Numbered from the stretch's first letter, positions 14,876-24,304 are shown. The stretch is DNA of 64,000 nt from an uncultured Flavobacteriaceae bacterium (GCA_947502635.1 CANNAN010000010.1:124001-188000); one strand, 5' to 3'. Notes: generated by a model not told the origin, from the sequence alone. A program made the numbers and translations.

Positions 14876-15544
14876 ATGGCACAATTTACAAGAATAGAAG
14901 TAGCAGAAGTTATGAAAAGCACAGGATTAGTTCCTTTGTTTTATAATAGCGATATAGAAGCAAGTAAAAAAGTATTAAAAGCTTGTTACGATGGTGGTGC
15001 TAGGTTACTTGAGTTTACAGCTCGAGGTGACTTTGCTCATGAGGTTTTTGGCGAATTAGTAAAATATGCGATTAAAGAGTTACCAGGTATGGTAATGGGT
15101 GTTGGTTCTGTAACCGATGCTGCTGCTGCCTCAAGGTATATGGCCTTAGGCGCTAACTTTATTGTAACACCAGTTTTAAGAGAAGATATAGCCATTGCTT
15201 GTAACAGAAGAAAGGTTTTATGGTCTCCTGGCTGTGGTACTTTAACAGAAATAACAAGAGCAGAAGAGTTAGGTTGTGAGATCGTTAAGTTATTTCCTGG
15301 AGATATTTACGGACCGCAATTTGTAAAAGGCATTAAAGGCCCGCAACCTTGGACAAACATTATGCCAACCGGCGGTGTATCTCCAACAAAAGAAAACTTG
15401 GAAGCTTGGTTTAATGCAGGTGTTACTTGTGTTGGAATGGGTTCTAAATTAATGGCTAAAGATGCTAACGGCCAGTTTGATTATGCTAAAATAGAAGAGA
15501 AAGTAAGGTTTTCTATTGAGTTAATTAAAGAGGTTAGAAGTTAA
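14876..15544 (+). CDS. eda: KDPG aldolase / 4-hydroxy-2-oxoglutarate aldolase
   Basis: 222 residues, the usual length. The class I aldolase features are visible: Glu46 in LLEFTARGD, the Schiff-base lysine 138 in EIVKLFPGD, and the phosphate-binding IMPTGGVSPTKEN near 165. It splits KDPG into pyruvate and glyceraldehyde 3-phosphate, completing the step begun by KdgK. It is in the kdgK operon and ends at a strong terminator (15583-15618). No uronate isomerase, dehydratase or KDG-forming reductase is present in this window, so KDG must come from elsewhere in the genome. Confidence 0.95.
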   Translation: MAQFTRIEVAEVMKSTGLVPLFYNSDIEASKKVLKACYDGGARLLEFTARGDFAHEVFGELVKYAIKELPGMVMGVGSVTDAAAASRYMALGANFIVTPVLREDIAIACNRRKVLWSPGCGTLTEITRAEELGCEIVKLFPGDIYGPQFVKGIKGPQPWTNIMPTGGVSPTKENLEAWFNAGVTCVGMGSKLMAKDANGQFDYAKIEEKVRFSIELIKEVRS

Positions 15545-15582
15545 TTTAAAGCATATTTAGTATTTATACATACTTTTAAAGG

Positions 15583-15618
15583 CCTTCCCTGAATTATAAG
15601 GGAAGGTTTTTCTTTTTT
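15583..15618 (+). terminator. Rho-independent terminator after eda
   Basis: CCTTCCCT (15583-15590) pairs with AGGGAAGG (15599-15606) across an 8-nt loop, followed by a T-rich tract broken once by C. Confidence 0.85.
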
Positions 15619-15636
15619 TTATGCGTGTAAATTTGT

Positions 15637-15644
15637 TACTTTTG
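15637..15644 (+). promoter_or_regulatory. -7 box upstream of the FKBP gene
   Basis: TACTTTTG matches TAnnTTTG, about 95 bp upstream of the FKBP start. No clear TTG is found 16-19 bp further upstream, only a T-run, so support is partial. Confidence 0.4.
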
Positions 15645-15740
15645 GCATCAATTGAAAAATAATTACTAAATAAAATGAAACGTTTATAATCGAAATCATA
15701 AACATTTCATACTAATAACTAAAAAATAAAAGTAAAAAAG

Positions 15741-16469
15741 ATGAAAGCAGTAAAAATTTTAAGCATAGCAATGATTGCGTTACTTATAGTTTCTTGTAAT
15801 AAGAATGGTGTTACAAATTTACCGTTAAAAACACAAATAGACTCAGTGAGTTATGCTATTGGATTAAGTAATGGATACCAAGTAAGAGCAGGTTTTGAAG
15901 AGGTTAATATAGACCTTTTTATTCAAGGGCTTAAAAATGGAGCTGACTCAACAAATATTTTAATAGAGCAAGATAAAATTAATGCTACTATTCAAACTTA
16001 TTTCCAGAAAAAGCAGCAAGAAGAGGCGAAGAAGAAACAAGAAGAAGCGCTTAAAAATGCTGAAGAAAAATATGGAAAAAACAAAGCTGAAGGTGAAAAG
16101 TTTTTAGCTGATAATATATCAAAAGAAGGTGTTGAAACAACAGAAAGTGGTTTACAATACATTGTTTTAAAAGAGGGGAGTGGTGATAAGCCAACAGCGG
16201 CTTCAACAGTAAAAGTGCACTATCATGGAACTAGAACAGATGGAGCTGTATTTGATAGTTCTGTTGATAAAGGGAAGCCAGCAACGTTTGGAGTTAGTCG
16301 AGTGATTGCTGGATGGACAGAAGGACTTCAACTTATGACTGTTGGTTCTAAATACAAATTCTTTATTCCACAAGATTTAGCATATGGAGCTTTTCCTCAA
16401 CCAGGAAGTGTTATCAAACCTTTTGATGTTTTAGTTTTTGAAGTAGAGCTATTAGAAATAGTTAAGTAA
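15741..16469 (+). CDS. FKBP-type peptidyl-prolyl isomerase, lipoprotein
   Basis: 242 residues. The N-terminus MKAVKILSIAMIALLIVSCN carries a lipobox with Cys19, so the protein is lipid-anchored. An N-terminal dimerisation region of the FKBP_N/Mip type (about 25-125, including the charged helix KKQQEEAKKKQEEALKNAEE) precedes the FKBP catalytic domain (about 145-242), with VKVHYHGTRTDGAVFDSS, the GWTEGLQLM segment and DLAYGAFPQPGSVIKPFD. It probably helps fold envelope proteins. It stands as its own transcription unit between terminators at 15583 and 16499. Confidence 0.92.
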   Translation: MKAVKILSIAMIALLIVSCNKNGVTNLPLKTQIDSVSYAIGLSNGYQVRAGFEEVNIDLFIQGLKNGADSTNILIEQDKINATIQTYFQKKQQEEAKKKQEEALKNAEEKYGKNKAEGEKFLADNISKEGVETTESGLQYIVLKEGSGDKPTAASTVKVHYHGTRTDGAVFDSSVDKGKPATFGVSRVIAGWTEGLQLMTVGSKYKFFIPQDLAYGAFPQPGSVIKPFDVLVFEVELLEIVK

Positions 16470-16498
16470 TTTTAATTATTTAACCTTTTTATTAAAAA

Positions 16499-16530
16499 AA
16501 CAGGAAGCATATTATGCTTCCTGTTTTTTT
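16499..16530 (+). terminator. Rho-independent terminator after the FKBP gene
   Basis: AACAGGAAGCAT (16499-16510) and ATGCTTCCTGTT (16514-16525) form a 12-bp perfect stem with a 3-nt loop, followed by T's to 16530. Confidence 0.9.
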
Positions 16531-16552
16531 GTTTTATAAGCATTCATACGTA

Positions 16553-16579
16553 TTGTAAAGTACAAACATCGTAACTTTG
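16553..16579 (+). promoter_or_regulatory. era promoter of Bacteroidota type
   Basis: TTG (16553-16555), 16 bp, then TAACTTTG (16572-16579), which matches TAnnTTTG. It lies about 87 bp upstream of era. The same TTG-N16 spacing is seen before der. Confidence 0.5.
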
Positions 16580-16665
16580 CATCGAATCCATCTTGACTTT
16601 TTATTTTAATCCTTTTTAGGAAATAGAAAAATTAAGATGCGTTCTTTAATAAAAAGAATTAATAT

Positions 16666-17547
16666 ATGAGCCACAAAGCAGGTTTTGTAAATATTATTGG
16701 TAATCCTAATGTAGGTAAGTCTACATTAATGAATGCCTTTGTGGGTGAGAAGTTATCTATTATAACATCAAAAGCACAGACCACGCGCCATAGAATTTTA
16801 GGAATTGTAAATGGAGACGATTTTCAAGTGTTATTTAGCGATACACCAGGAATTATAAAGCCAGCTTATGAGTTACAAGAATCCATGATGGGCTTTGTGA
16901 AATCTGCTTTTGAAGATGCCGATGTATTACTTTATATGGTTGAAATTGGTGAGCAAACATTAAAAGATGAAGCATTCTTTAAAAAAATTACAAGCTCAAA
17001 AATTCCTGTATTATTACTTCTAAATAAAATAGATACGTCGAATCAAGAACAATTAGAAACTCAAGTACCTTTTTGGGCAGAAAAAGTACCTAATGCCGAA
17101 ATTATTCCTATTTCAGCATTAGAAGGCTTTCAAGTCAAAGAAGTTTTTAATAGAATTATAGAATTGCTTCCAGAATCTCCACCATTTTATCCAAAAGATC
17201 AATTAACAGATAAACCCGAACGCTTTTTTATAAATGAAAGTATCAGGGAAAAAATTCTACTTCACTATAAAAAAGAAATTCCTTATGCTGTTGAAATTGA
17301 CACAGAAGAATTTTTTGAGGAAGAAAAGATTATTAGAATTCGTTCTGTTATTATGGTAGAACGCGAGACTCAAAAAGGTATTATTATTGGACATAAAGGA
17401 AGTGCTTTAAAGCGTGTGGGAGTTGAGGCTAGAAAAGATTTAGAGAAGTTCTTTGGTAAGCAAATTCATCTGGAACTTTATGTTAAAGTAAATAAAAATT
17501 GGAGAAGTAATCAAAATCAACTGAAACGTTTTGGTTACAATCAATAG
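16666..17547 (+). CDS. era: GTPase Era
   Basis: 293 residues, the usual length. The G-domain motifs are GNPNVGKST (G1, about residue 11), the Thr of QTTRHRILG (G2), DTPG (G3) and NKID (G4). The C-terminal KH domain carries GHKGSALKRVGVEARKDLEK. Era binds the 3' end of 16S rRNA and helps 30S subunit maturation at the membrane face. It lies close to a second GTPase gene, der, in the same direction, with a small membrane-protein gene on the opposite strand between. Confidence 0.97.
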   Translation: MSHKAGFVNIIGNPNVGKSTLMNAFVGEKLSIITSKAQTTRHRILGIVNGDDFQVLFSDTPGIIKPAYELQESMMGFVKSAFEDADVLLYMVEIGEQTLKDEAFFKKITSSKIPVLLLLNKIDTSNQEQLETQVPFWAEKVPNAEIIPISALEGFQVKEVFNRIIELLPESPPFYPKDQLTDKPERFFINESIREKILLHYKKEIPYAVEIDTEEFFEEEKIIRIRSVIMVERETQKGIIIGHKGSALKRVGVEARKDLEKFFGKQIHLELYVKVNKNWRSNQNQLKRFGYNQ

Positions 17548-17630
17548 TAAATGCTAATATTTTCTTCTTAATAGGGTAACCTTAATTTTAAATGCGAGTA
17601 TGATATTTGGGGCTTTAATAGTAACCAAAT

Positions 17631-17855
17631 ATGATATATTGTAGTCAGCTATTTTTAGTGTTTTGTATAACGTCATTTTTTAATTGTAAAAAAGAGGCTA
17701 ACAAAATTCTACACACAATTGCTAATACCACAATAAATTTTCAATATAGAATAACAATCGATAGAGGGAGCAACGAAACCTTTAGAGAGCGATTAGTAGT
17801 TTCTAACAAAGAACAGGGTATGTTAGTAGCTGCGAAAATATTCAATAATGTTTAG
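17631..17855 (+). CDS. possible small secreted or lipoprotein peptide
   Basis: A 74-residue frame begins MIYCSQLFLVFCITSFFNCK. A hydrophobic stretch precedes a cysteine followed by KKE, as in many Bacteroidota lipoproteins, but Asn at -1 of the cysteine is not typical. The rest is polar, with no known domain. It sits alone between era and a convergent gene and ends before a bidirectional hairpin at 17892. It could be a real small lipoprotein, a truncated gene, or chance. Confidence 0.35.
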   Translation: MIYCSQLFLVFCITSFFNCKKEANKILHTIANTTINFQYRITIDRGSNETFRERLVVSNKEQGMLVAAKIFNNV

Positions 17856-17891
17856 TTAGTTTAGTTTATTGAATTTTAGTTAGTTGTCCAG

Positions 17892-17917
17892 GCACTTTAA
17901 TCTTTAAGATTAAGGTG
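17892..17917. terminator. bidirectional terminator-like hairpin
   Basis: GCACTTTAATCTT pairs with AAGATTAAGGTGC (one mismatch), followed by TTTTA on the plus strand. It overlaps the last codons of the minus-strand gene ending at 17910, so it may end transcription from the left. Confidence 0.5.
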
Positions 17918-18416
17918 CTTTTACATTTTTAATAACACCATTCATAAAATCATTTAGTGCTCGCATTTCGGTTATACTAGACGCTTTTCCAATACTGCCC
18001 GCAAAGTATAAAGCAATCCAAATAACGACCATTAAAAGCATGATGCCTGCTTGTATTGCAAAGTCCTGTTTTAAAGACCAATTAGAATAAGCCCATATTC
18101 CAAAAGCTATAAATATACTTGCAACTATAAAATGAAAAAACATAAACATAGTCCAAACCGTTGGATTGGGACCAAATAATCCATGAAGTAAACTGGAATT
18201 ATCATCAATGGTATCAATTTCTAGATTTAGTTGCGGTGACCAAAAATGCTGTTTTTCTTTAGGGAACTTAATAAAGACATGATTGTCTAGCCGTGTTACA
18301 ATAAAATCAGATTGGCTGGCTTTTAAAGCTTCAAAATCTTTTAAAACAGATTGGTTATCTATATCAAGTTTAATCTTAAAACGCGGTCTTAAAACAATAT
18401 CGTTAGTAGTTGACAT
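17910..18416 (-). CDS. hypothetical two-helix membrane protein
   Basis: 168 residues. A soluble N-terminal half (about 1-80) with beta-strand character (FIVTRLDNHVFIKFPKEKQH) is followed by two predicted membrane helices (TMFMFFHFIVASIFIAFGIW and GIMLLMVVIWIALYFAGS) and a short cytoplasmic tail. No known domain was recognised. It is found here between era and der on the opposite strand. The start at 18416 is the only ATG fitting the full N-terminal domain. Confidence 0.75.
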   Translation of the reverse strand: MSTTNDIVLRPRFKIKLDIDNQSVLKDFEALKASQSDFIVTRLDNHVFIKFPKEKQHFWSPQLNLEIDTIDDNSSLLHGLFGPNPTVWTMFMFFHFIVASIFIAFGIWAYSNWSLKQDFAIQAGIMLLMVVIWIALYFAGSIGKASSITEMRALNDFMNGVIKNVKAP

Positions 18417-18496
18417 ATTATTATGTGTTTTGAGTACAGTAAATTACTATTTTTTTCTATTATAGATAAATAGTTTAATCTTTATAAAAAATAACC

Positions 18497-18523
18497 TTGA
18501 GTAGACTATATTTCCTATTTTTG
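18497..18523 (+). promoter_or_regulatory. der promoter of Bacteroidota type
   Basis: TTG (18497-18499), 16 bp, then TATTTTTG (18516-18523) matches TAnnTTTG, 67 bp upstream of der. Confidence 0.5.
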
Positions 18524-18589
18524 CAAAATATTTCCAATGAGGAGTATAAATAAATCAGCTTGAGGCTGTTGTATACCATTTTATAGATT

Positions 18590-19894
18590 ATGAGCAATAT
18601 AGTAGCTATAGTAGGAAGACCAAATGTAGGGAAATCAACTTTTTTCAATCGTTTAATACAACGAAGAGAAGCCATCGTTGATGCTGTAAGTGGCGTTACA
18701 AGAGACCGTCATTACGGTAAAAGTGATTGGAATGGAAAAGAGTTTTCCTTAATAGATACTGGTGGCTATGTGTTAGGTAGCGATGATGTTTTTGAAGCCG
18801 AAATTGATAAACAGGTTGAATTAGCTATTGATGAAGCAGATGCTATTATTTTTATGGTAGATGTTGAAAATGGTGTCACAGGTATGGATGAAGATGTTGC
18901 CAACTTGCTTCGAAAAGTAAGCAAACCTGTATTTTTGGTCGTTAATAAAGTTGATAATGCAAAACGCTCTAAAGATGCTGTTGAGTTTTATTCGTTAGGT
19001 TTAGGAGAATATTATAACATTGCAAGTATCAATGGAAGTGGTACAGGAGAATTATTGGATGATTTAGTTGAAGCATTGCCAGAAAAGGAAGAAGTAGAAG
19101 AAGAAGAGTTACCGCGCTTTGCTGTAGTTGGTCGCCCTAATGCAGGAAAATCATCATTCATCAATGCTTTAATAGGAGAAGAACGATATATAGTAACCGA
19201 TATAGCAGGTACCACAAGAGATTCTATTGATACTAAATATAATCGTTTTGGTTTTGAGTTTAATTTAGTTGATACAGCAGGAATACGTAGAAAAGCTAAG
19301 GTAAAAGAAGATTTAGAGTTTTATTCTGTCATGCGTAGTGTTCGAGCTATTGAGCATAGTGATGTGTGCCTTTTAGTTTTAGATGCCAATCGAGGTTTCG
19401 ATGGTCAGGTTCAAAATATATTTTGGCTGGCAGAACGTAATAGAAAAGGTATTGTTATTTTGGTTAACAAATGGGATTTAGTAGAGAAAGACCATAAATC
19501 AATGAAAGAATACGAAAAGGCTATTAGACAACAAATAGAACCTTTTACAGATGTTCCTGTAATATTTATTTCAGCTTTATCCAAGCAGCGTATTTTTAAA
19601 GCGATAGAAACGGCTGTTGAGATTTATAAAAACCGTTCTAAAAAAATAAAAACGAGTAAGCTTAATGATGTCTTACTTCCTATTATAGAAAATTATCCAC
19701 CACCAGCTTACAAGGCAAAATTTGTAAAGATTAAATACATTATGCAGTTGCCTACACCGCAACCACAGTTTGCTTTTTTCTGCAATTTACCGCAATATGT
19801 AAAAGATCCATATAAACGTTTCTTAGAAAATAAACTTCGTGAACACTTTGATTTTAAGGGTGTTCCTATTAGTGTTTATATGCGTAAGAAGTAG
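18590..19894 (+). CDS. der: ribosome biogenesis GTPase Der (EngA)
   Basis: 434 residues, with the two tandem G domains that define the family: GRPNVGKST with DTGG and NKVD in the first (residues about 8-165), GRPNAGKSS with DTAG and NKWD in the second (about 177-345). A C-terminal KH-like domain follows ([20 protein letters not shown]). An acidic linker ([11 protein letters not shown]) joins the G domains. Der acts in 50S subunit maturation. Confidence 0.97.
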   Translation: MSNIVAIVGRPNVGKSTFFNRLIQRREAIVDAVSGVTRDRHYGKSDWNGKEFSLIDTGGYVLGSDDVFEAEIDKQVELAIDEADAIIFMVDVENGVTGMDEDVANLLRKVSKPVFLVVNKVDNAKRSKDAVEFYSLGLGEYYNIASINGSGTGELLDDLVEALPEKEEVEEEELPRFAVVGRPNAGKSSFINALIGEERYIVTDIAGTTRDSIDTKYNRFGFEFNLVDTAGIRRKAKVKEDLEFYSVMRSVRAIEHSDVCLLVLDANRGFDGQVQNIFWLAERNRKGIVILVNKWDLVEKDHKSMKEYEKAIRQQIEPFTDVPVIFISALSKQRIFKAIETAVEIYKNRSKKIKTSKLNDVLLPIIENYPPPAYKAKFVKIKYIMQLPTPQPQFAFFCNLPQYVKDPYKRFLENKLREHFDFKGVPISVYMRKK

Positions 19895-20136
19895 TTTTAG
19901 TTATCATTATATAAACGTTCCACACAGTTTTTCTTATTAAATTAGGTTGTTTTTTTGACATTAAGAACTGTTGAGGTGGACAGATATTTTATAACATTAA
20001 ACAAATTGTTCAAATATTAAGTTTTTCATATTTAATTAGTATTAAGCTTGTTTTTTTTTATGTAATTAGTGTTTTTAATTCGAATTAAGTTTTAATGAAA
20101 TTAAAACAAGATAAGTTAAATGCTGATTGTATTACC

Positions 20137-22350
20137 ATGAAAAAAAGCCTTATTGCCTGCCTTTTAGGACTAGTATGTACTAATTTATTTGCCCAAAGAA
20201 TTATTGAAAACCCTTCTTTTGAAGTCACGAAAAGTGGGATAAGGCATGTTTCTAAAATTGAAATAGACAAAGACGAAACTAGAATTCATATTCATGACAA
20301 ATTTATGCCTAATTGGTGGGATATGTTTAAAACGGATGTGTTTATTCAGTACAATAATGAGGAAGATAAAGTTTATTTAAAGTCTATAGTAGGGCATGAT
20401 TTAGGGAAGAAAATTTTCATGCCAAAATCTGGAGAAAAAACAATTGTTCTAGTGTTTCCTCCGATAAACAATAATGTTAAAAAAATAGATTTTAACAATC
20501 AAATTTTTGGAATCTCATTAGTTGAAAATGATAAAAAGTTAAACAAAACTAAAGAAGTCCCTAAAAGTGTATCTAAATGGATAGATAATGAGTTAGTCAG
20601 AGTTACTACACTGCCAATTAAAGATTTTAATACTTCCCAGTTTTTTAACAAGTCTGCAGCAAGACTAATAGGTTATATAAAAGGTTATGATTCCCGTTTA
20701 GGCTTTGAAACAGGTATCATGTATATGGGGAGCGATATAACCGGAGAGGATTATCCAATTGTTGTTCAAATTTATCCTGATGGTCGTTTTGAGGCAGAAC
20801 TTCCTCTTACAAACCCAATGTATACCTATGTGCGTTTTGATAAAATAATTGTTGAGCTATATTTAGAACCAGAGCAAACTTTAGCCATGATTTTAGATTG
20901 GGAAGAGTTTTTGCTTGCAGATAGATTTAGAAACAAACGCCATAAGTTTAAAAACACAATATTTAAAGGACTCTTGGCTAAAATAAATGAAGATTTGTTG
21001 GGATTTGATTTAAAAGCATTCAATTATAAATCTTTTAAAAAGAAACTAAAAAAACAATCTCCAGATACATTTAAAAAAGGAGAAACACTTTCTTATCAAG
21101 AAAATCTAGATGATTTATTATTATACTTGAAAAATAATACCGTGACAGACAAAGCAAAAGTTTTATTGAAGAATAAAGTCTATTTAGAACATGCAACGCA
21201 TATGTTTGATTTTGTAAGTAGGCGAACCTATGAAGCTAAGCAAGATACTATTAATGAAGTTTTAAAAATACCAGTAAAAAATGAGTATTATGACTTTTTA
21301 AAAGATATGTCTTTAAATGATCAAAGCCTTCTGGCACTTGATGAATTCTCAACTTTCGTTAATCGTTTTGAATTTTGTAAGCCTTTATCGATTTACCCTA
21401 AAAGAAGTAAAATAAGTATTAACCCAGAAAAAACTTTGTTAGAATATTTTGAGGAAGCGGAGATAGCCATAACAAAAAAGGATAAAGAGTTAATGGCGCT
21501 TCAAAAAAATAAAAGTTATAAATCGTATAAAGAATATCAAGAACAACTTAAACTATTTAGTGAAGCATATAGAGATGGATTAAAAGCTTATAATAAAAAA
21601 TACATCCAACCGCTTGTTAATGCTCAATCCAAACCACAAAAAAAATCAATGGAAAAATGGCGATTAAGAGATTCTGTGATAAATAATGTTTTTAATTTGA
21701 AAAGGAATTTAGTTTATGACATGACAAAAATAAGATCGCTTAAATTTGATATAGAAAGATGTAATAGTGATGATGCACATGAATATTGGAACATCTTAAA
21801 AAAAGAAATAGTACATCCATTTTTAAAAGAAGAAGGGGAAAGATTGGTAAACAAAAAGTTTCCGATAGTACCTTTAAGCGAGAATGGCTTAGATAGCAAC
21901 GCAAGTACTGTAGGCAATATTCAAGTTAAAACCACTAAATTACCAGAAGGAAAAGCAACAGATATCTTTAGAAGAATTATTGATCCATTTAAGGGTAAAA
22001 TACTATTTGTGGATTTTTGGGCTACTTCGTGCGGTCCCTGTGTTGGTAGTATAAAAAGAATGAAAGACACCAGAAAGAAATACGAAGGCAATAAAGATTT
22101 TGATTTTATTTTTATTACAGACGAGCGGGGATCCCCTAAAAGTAAATATGACAAATTTGTAGAAGAGCAAGAGCTTAAAAATATATATAGACTATCATTA
22201 GATGACTATAATTATTTACGTCAATTGTTCAAGTTTAATGGGATTCCAAGATATGTTGTGATTGATAAAAATGGTGATGTGATTGATGATCATTTTTCCA
22301 TGTATAATTTCGATCACTTGTTGGATGGTATTCTTGAAAAGTATAAATAG
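20137..22350 (+). CDS. secreted protein with C-terminal TlpA-like thioredoxin domain
   Basis: 737 residues from a start at 20137; the frame is open 42 bp further upstream, but a clean signal peptide (MKKSLIACLLGLVCTNLFAQ) starts here. Residues about 20-570 form a large region of unknown fold, partly beta-rich, then long charged helices (YKEYQEQLKLFSEAYRDGLK). The last 150 residues are a TlpA/ResA-type thioredoxin fold with LFVDFWATSCGPCVGSIKRM, its CxxC motif CGPC, and a late cis-proline in GIPRYVVIDKNGDV. It probably reduces or exchanges disulfides on envelope proteins. It stands alone and ends at a terminator at 22376. Confidence 0.8.
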   Translation: MKKSLIACLLGLVCTNLFAQRIIENPSFEVTKSGIRHVSKIEIDKDETRIHIHDKFMPNWWDMFKTDVFIQYNNEEDKVYLKSIVGHDLGKKIFMPKSGEKTIVLVFPPINNNVKKIDFNNQIFGISLVENDKKLNKTKEVPKSVSKWIDNELVRVTTLPIKDFNTSQFFNKSAARLIGYIKGYDSRLGFETGIMYMGSDITGEDYPIVVQIYPDGRFEAELPLTNPMYTYVRFDKIIVELYLEPEQTLAMILDWEEFLLADRFRNKRHKFKNTIFKGLLAKINEDLLGFDLKAFNYKSFKKKLKKQSPDTFKKGETLSYQENLDDLLLYLKNNTVTDKAKVLLKNKVYLEHATHMFDFVSRRTYEAKQDTINEVLKIPVKNEYYDFLKDMSLNDQSLLALDEFSTFVNRFEFCKPLSIYPKRSKISINPEKTLLEYFEEAEIAITKKDKELMALQKNKSYKSYKEYQEQLKLFSEAYRDGLKAYNKKYIQPLVNAQSKPQKKSMEKWRLRDSVINNVFNLKRNLVYDMTKIRSLKFDIERCNSDDAHEYWNILKKEIVHPFLKEEGERLVNKKFPIVPLSENGLDSNASTVGNIQVKTTKLPEGKATDIFRRIIDPFKGKILFVDFWATSCGPCVGSIKRMKDTRKKYEGNKDFDFIFITDERGSPKSKYDKFVEEQELKNIYRLSLDDYNYLRQLFKFNGIPRYVVIDKNGDVIDDHFSMYNFDHLLDGILEKYK

Positions 22351-22375
22351 AATCAGATAACTTGATGGAGTATAC

Positions 22376-22406
22376 AAGTCTCAATATTAAGGTTGAGACT
22401 TTTTTA
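22376..22406 (+). terminator. Rho-independent terminator
   Basis: AAGTCTCAA (22376-22384) pairs with TTGAGACTT (22393-22401), followed by T's. It closes the thioredoxin-domain gene and lies just before the convergent TPM gene. Confidence 0.8.
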
Positions 22407-22421
22407 TTGACATAAGTGAGC

Positions 22422-23270
22422 CTACCACCCACCAGAAGCACCACCACCTCCAAAACCGCCACCACCAAAGCCACCGCCAAAGCCGCCACCGCCACCAAAA
22501 CTTCCACCTCCTGAGCTTCCGCCCCAACCGCTAGAAGAGCCTTTACTGTAATTACCACGTCCCATGTTACTAAGTATGATAGCTTCTAAAATACTGGTAC
22601 CACTAGACCTGTTGCCTCTATTACTGCCTCCGCCGCCACGTCTATTCTTAGATATAGAGATGAGAATGATGATAAATATAAAAATGAATATAATTACAAA
22701 TCCAACTGGGAATCCATTATTTGATGATTTTCGAGTTCCTTTATATTCACCATTTAAAACTTCAAAGATGGCATCAGTTCCTCTGTTTAAGCCGCCATGG
22801 TAATCATTTTGCTTAAAATAAGGGATAATATCTTGTTCTATAATACGCTTGGATAGTGCGTCTGTTAAAAGATGTTCTATGCCATACCCCGTATTTATGG
22901 CTATTCTTCTATCGTTTTTAGCAAGTAAAACTAAAATACCATTGTCTTCTTTCTTTTGACCAATACCCCATTTTTGACCCCATCTTGCACCTAAAAAGTT
23001 AATGTTTTCACCTTTAGTAGAATTAATAATGGCTACTACAATTTGAGTAGAAGTGGTGTCAGAGTATTTAATAAGTTTTTGTTCTAAAGCATTTTTTTGA
23101 GATGCAGAAAGTAAATTAACATAATCGTAAACACTTGTTTGTGATTTAGGTTTTTCGGGAATCTCAAATTGAGCATGAGAACTAACAAAAGAAAAAAGTG
23201 TTATTACTAAAGCAATGATAAGTCTTTTTGCTTTGAGAAATGATTGAATACTAAATAACGAATATTGCAT
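22422..23270 (-). CDS. TPM-domain protein (YgcG type) with glycine-rich tail
   Basis: 282 residues. An N-terminal signal or anchor (about 15-34, LIIALVITLFSFVSSHAQ) is followed by a TPM domain (about 45-170, VYDYVNLLSASQKNALEQKL, then TGYGIEHLLTDALSKRIIEQ), a membrane helix (about 183-202, GFVIIFIFIFIIILISISK), and a tail of Gly, Ser and Phe repeats ending SGGW. TPM proteins are linked to LemA-containing membrane complexes and, in some species, to photosystem repair; the role here is unknown. It is the last gene of a three-gene set lemA-TPM-TPM on the minus strand. The tail's opposite strand gives long false frames. Confidence 0.88.
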   Translation of the reverse strand: MQYSLFSIQSFLKAKRLIIALVITLFSFVSSHAQFEIPEKPKSQTSVYDYVNLLSASQKNALEQKLIKYSDTTSTQIVVAIINSTKGENINFLGARWGQKWGIGQKKEDNGILVLLAKNDRRIAINTGYGIEHLLTDALSKRIIEQDIIPYFKQNDYHGGLNRGTDAIFEVLNGEYKGTRKSSNNGFPVGFVIIFIFIFIIILISISKNRRGGGGSNRGNRSSGTSILEAIILSNMGRGNYSKGSSSGWGGSSGGGSFGGGGGFGGGFGGGGFGGGGASGGW

Positions 23271-23279
23271 ACTTAAAAC

Positions 23280-23717
23280 TTAGCCTTTAGAAATTTCATT
23301 TGACAATTCGTTAGTATCCAAATCTGAATAAGGAAAATAGTGTTTTAGTTGTTCACCAGATTTTAAAATCCCATCAATCAATCCCTGTTTAAAACGACCT
23401 AATTTAAAATGAGACTGTATAACATCTTTAGTGCTGTCCCAAAAATCATTAGCAACCACTTTGTTGATCCCTACATCTCCATAAATAACAAAAGATTTAT
23501 CTTCAACAGCTACATAAATTAATACCCCATTTTGAAGCTTGGTGTTATCCATTTTTAGAGTATGAAAAAGCTCTAAAGCGCGGTTTGTGGCATCACCATT
23601 TGATGTTTTTTCAATATGAACTCTTATTTCTCCAGAAGTGCTTAATTCGGCTAATCTTATGGCTTCAACAATTTCTTGTTCTTCTTCAGTAGAAAGAAAA
23701 TCTTCAATTTTTGACAT
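23280..23717 (-). CDS. TPM-domain protein, short form
   Basis: 145 residues with no signal peptide. It carries TPM-domain features: LSTSGEIRVHIEKTSNGD, VLIYVAVEDKSFVIYGDVGI, then the segment with GLIDGILKSGEQLKHYFPY. Its start at 23717 shares one base with the end of the lemA gene, so translation is likely coupled. It belongs to a lemA-TPM-TPM set. Confidence 0.88.
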   Translation of the reverse strand: MSKIEDFLSTEEEQEIVEAIRLAELSTSGEIRVHIEKTSNGDATNRALELFHTLKMDNTKLQNGVLIYVAVEDKSFVIYGDVGINKVVANDFWDSTKDVIQSHFKLGRFKQGLIDGILKSGEQLKHYFPYSDLDTNELSNEISKG

Positions 23718-24304
23718 TAAAATTCAACTTTAGGAGCATTTTTACTGTCAGCATCAGCTTTAAATAAAGGCATTCCTTTAAAGCCAGCTATACTTGCAAT
23801 AAATTTTGTGGGGATTTTTTGGATGATGATATTATATTCTCCAGCTATTTCATTAAACCTATTCCGTTCAACATTAATTCTGTTTTCCGTACCTTCTAAT
23901 TGTGATTGTAGTTCTGAAAAACTTTTATCTGCTTTCAAATCTGGATAACGTTCAACCGTCACTAATAATTTAGATAGCGCACCACTTAAACCTTGTTGTG
24001 CTTGTTGAAACTGTGCTATTTTTTCTGGAGTTAAATCATCAACATTAATGGTGGTTTTGGTTGCTTCAGATCGAGCTTTTATAACCCCTTCTAAGGTTTC
24101 CTTTTCATGGGCGGCATAACCTTTTACGGTAGCCACTATATTCGGTATTAAATCTGCTCTTCGCTGATATGAGCTTTCAACATTAGCCCATTGAACTTTT
24201 GCTAAGCCTTCTTTTTCAATAAGCATATTATTAACTCCTATTCCCCATTTAACTAATAGTAGAATAAATGCAATTATAATTATTAACGGTAGCCATTTCT
24301 TCAT
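23717..24304 (-). CDS. lemA: LemA family protein
   Basis: 195 residues, the usual size. A single N-terminal membrane helix (WLPLIIIIAFILLLVKWGI) is followed by a long four-helix bundle with the family motif WANVESSYQRRADLIPNIV and later FNEIAGEYNIIIQKIP. LemA is a membrane-anchored coiled helical protein of unclear function. It is first in a minus-strand operon with two TPM proteins. The start has an AT-rich upstream region, with no clear Shine-Dalgarno sequence, as is normal in this phylum. Confidence 0.93.
   Translation of the reverse strand: MKKWLPLIIIIAFILLLVKWGIGVNNMLIEKEGLAKVQWANVESSYQRRADLIPNIVATVKGYAAHEKETLEGVIKARSEATKTTINVDDLTPEKIAQFQQAQQGLSGALSKLLVTVERYPDLKADKSFSELQSQLEGTENRINVERNRFNEIAGEYNIIIQKIPTKFIASIAGFKGMPLFKADADSKNAPKVEF

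Noticed and set aside
22235-22558. A 107-codon minus-strand frame rich in Val and Ala over the glycine-rich tail
   Set aside because: It is a frame shift of the glycine-rich tail of the TPM protein gene at 22422-23270.
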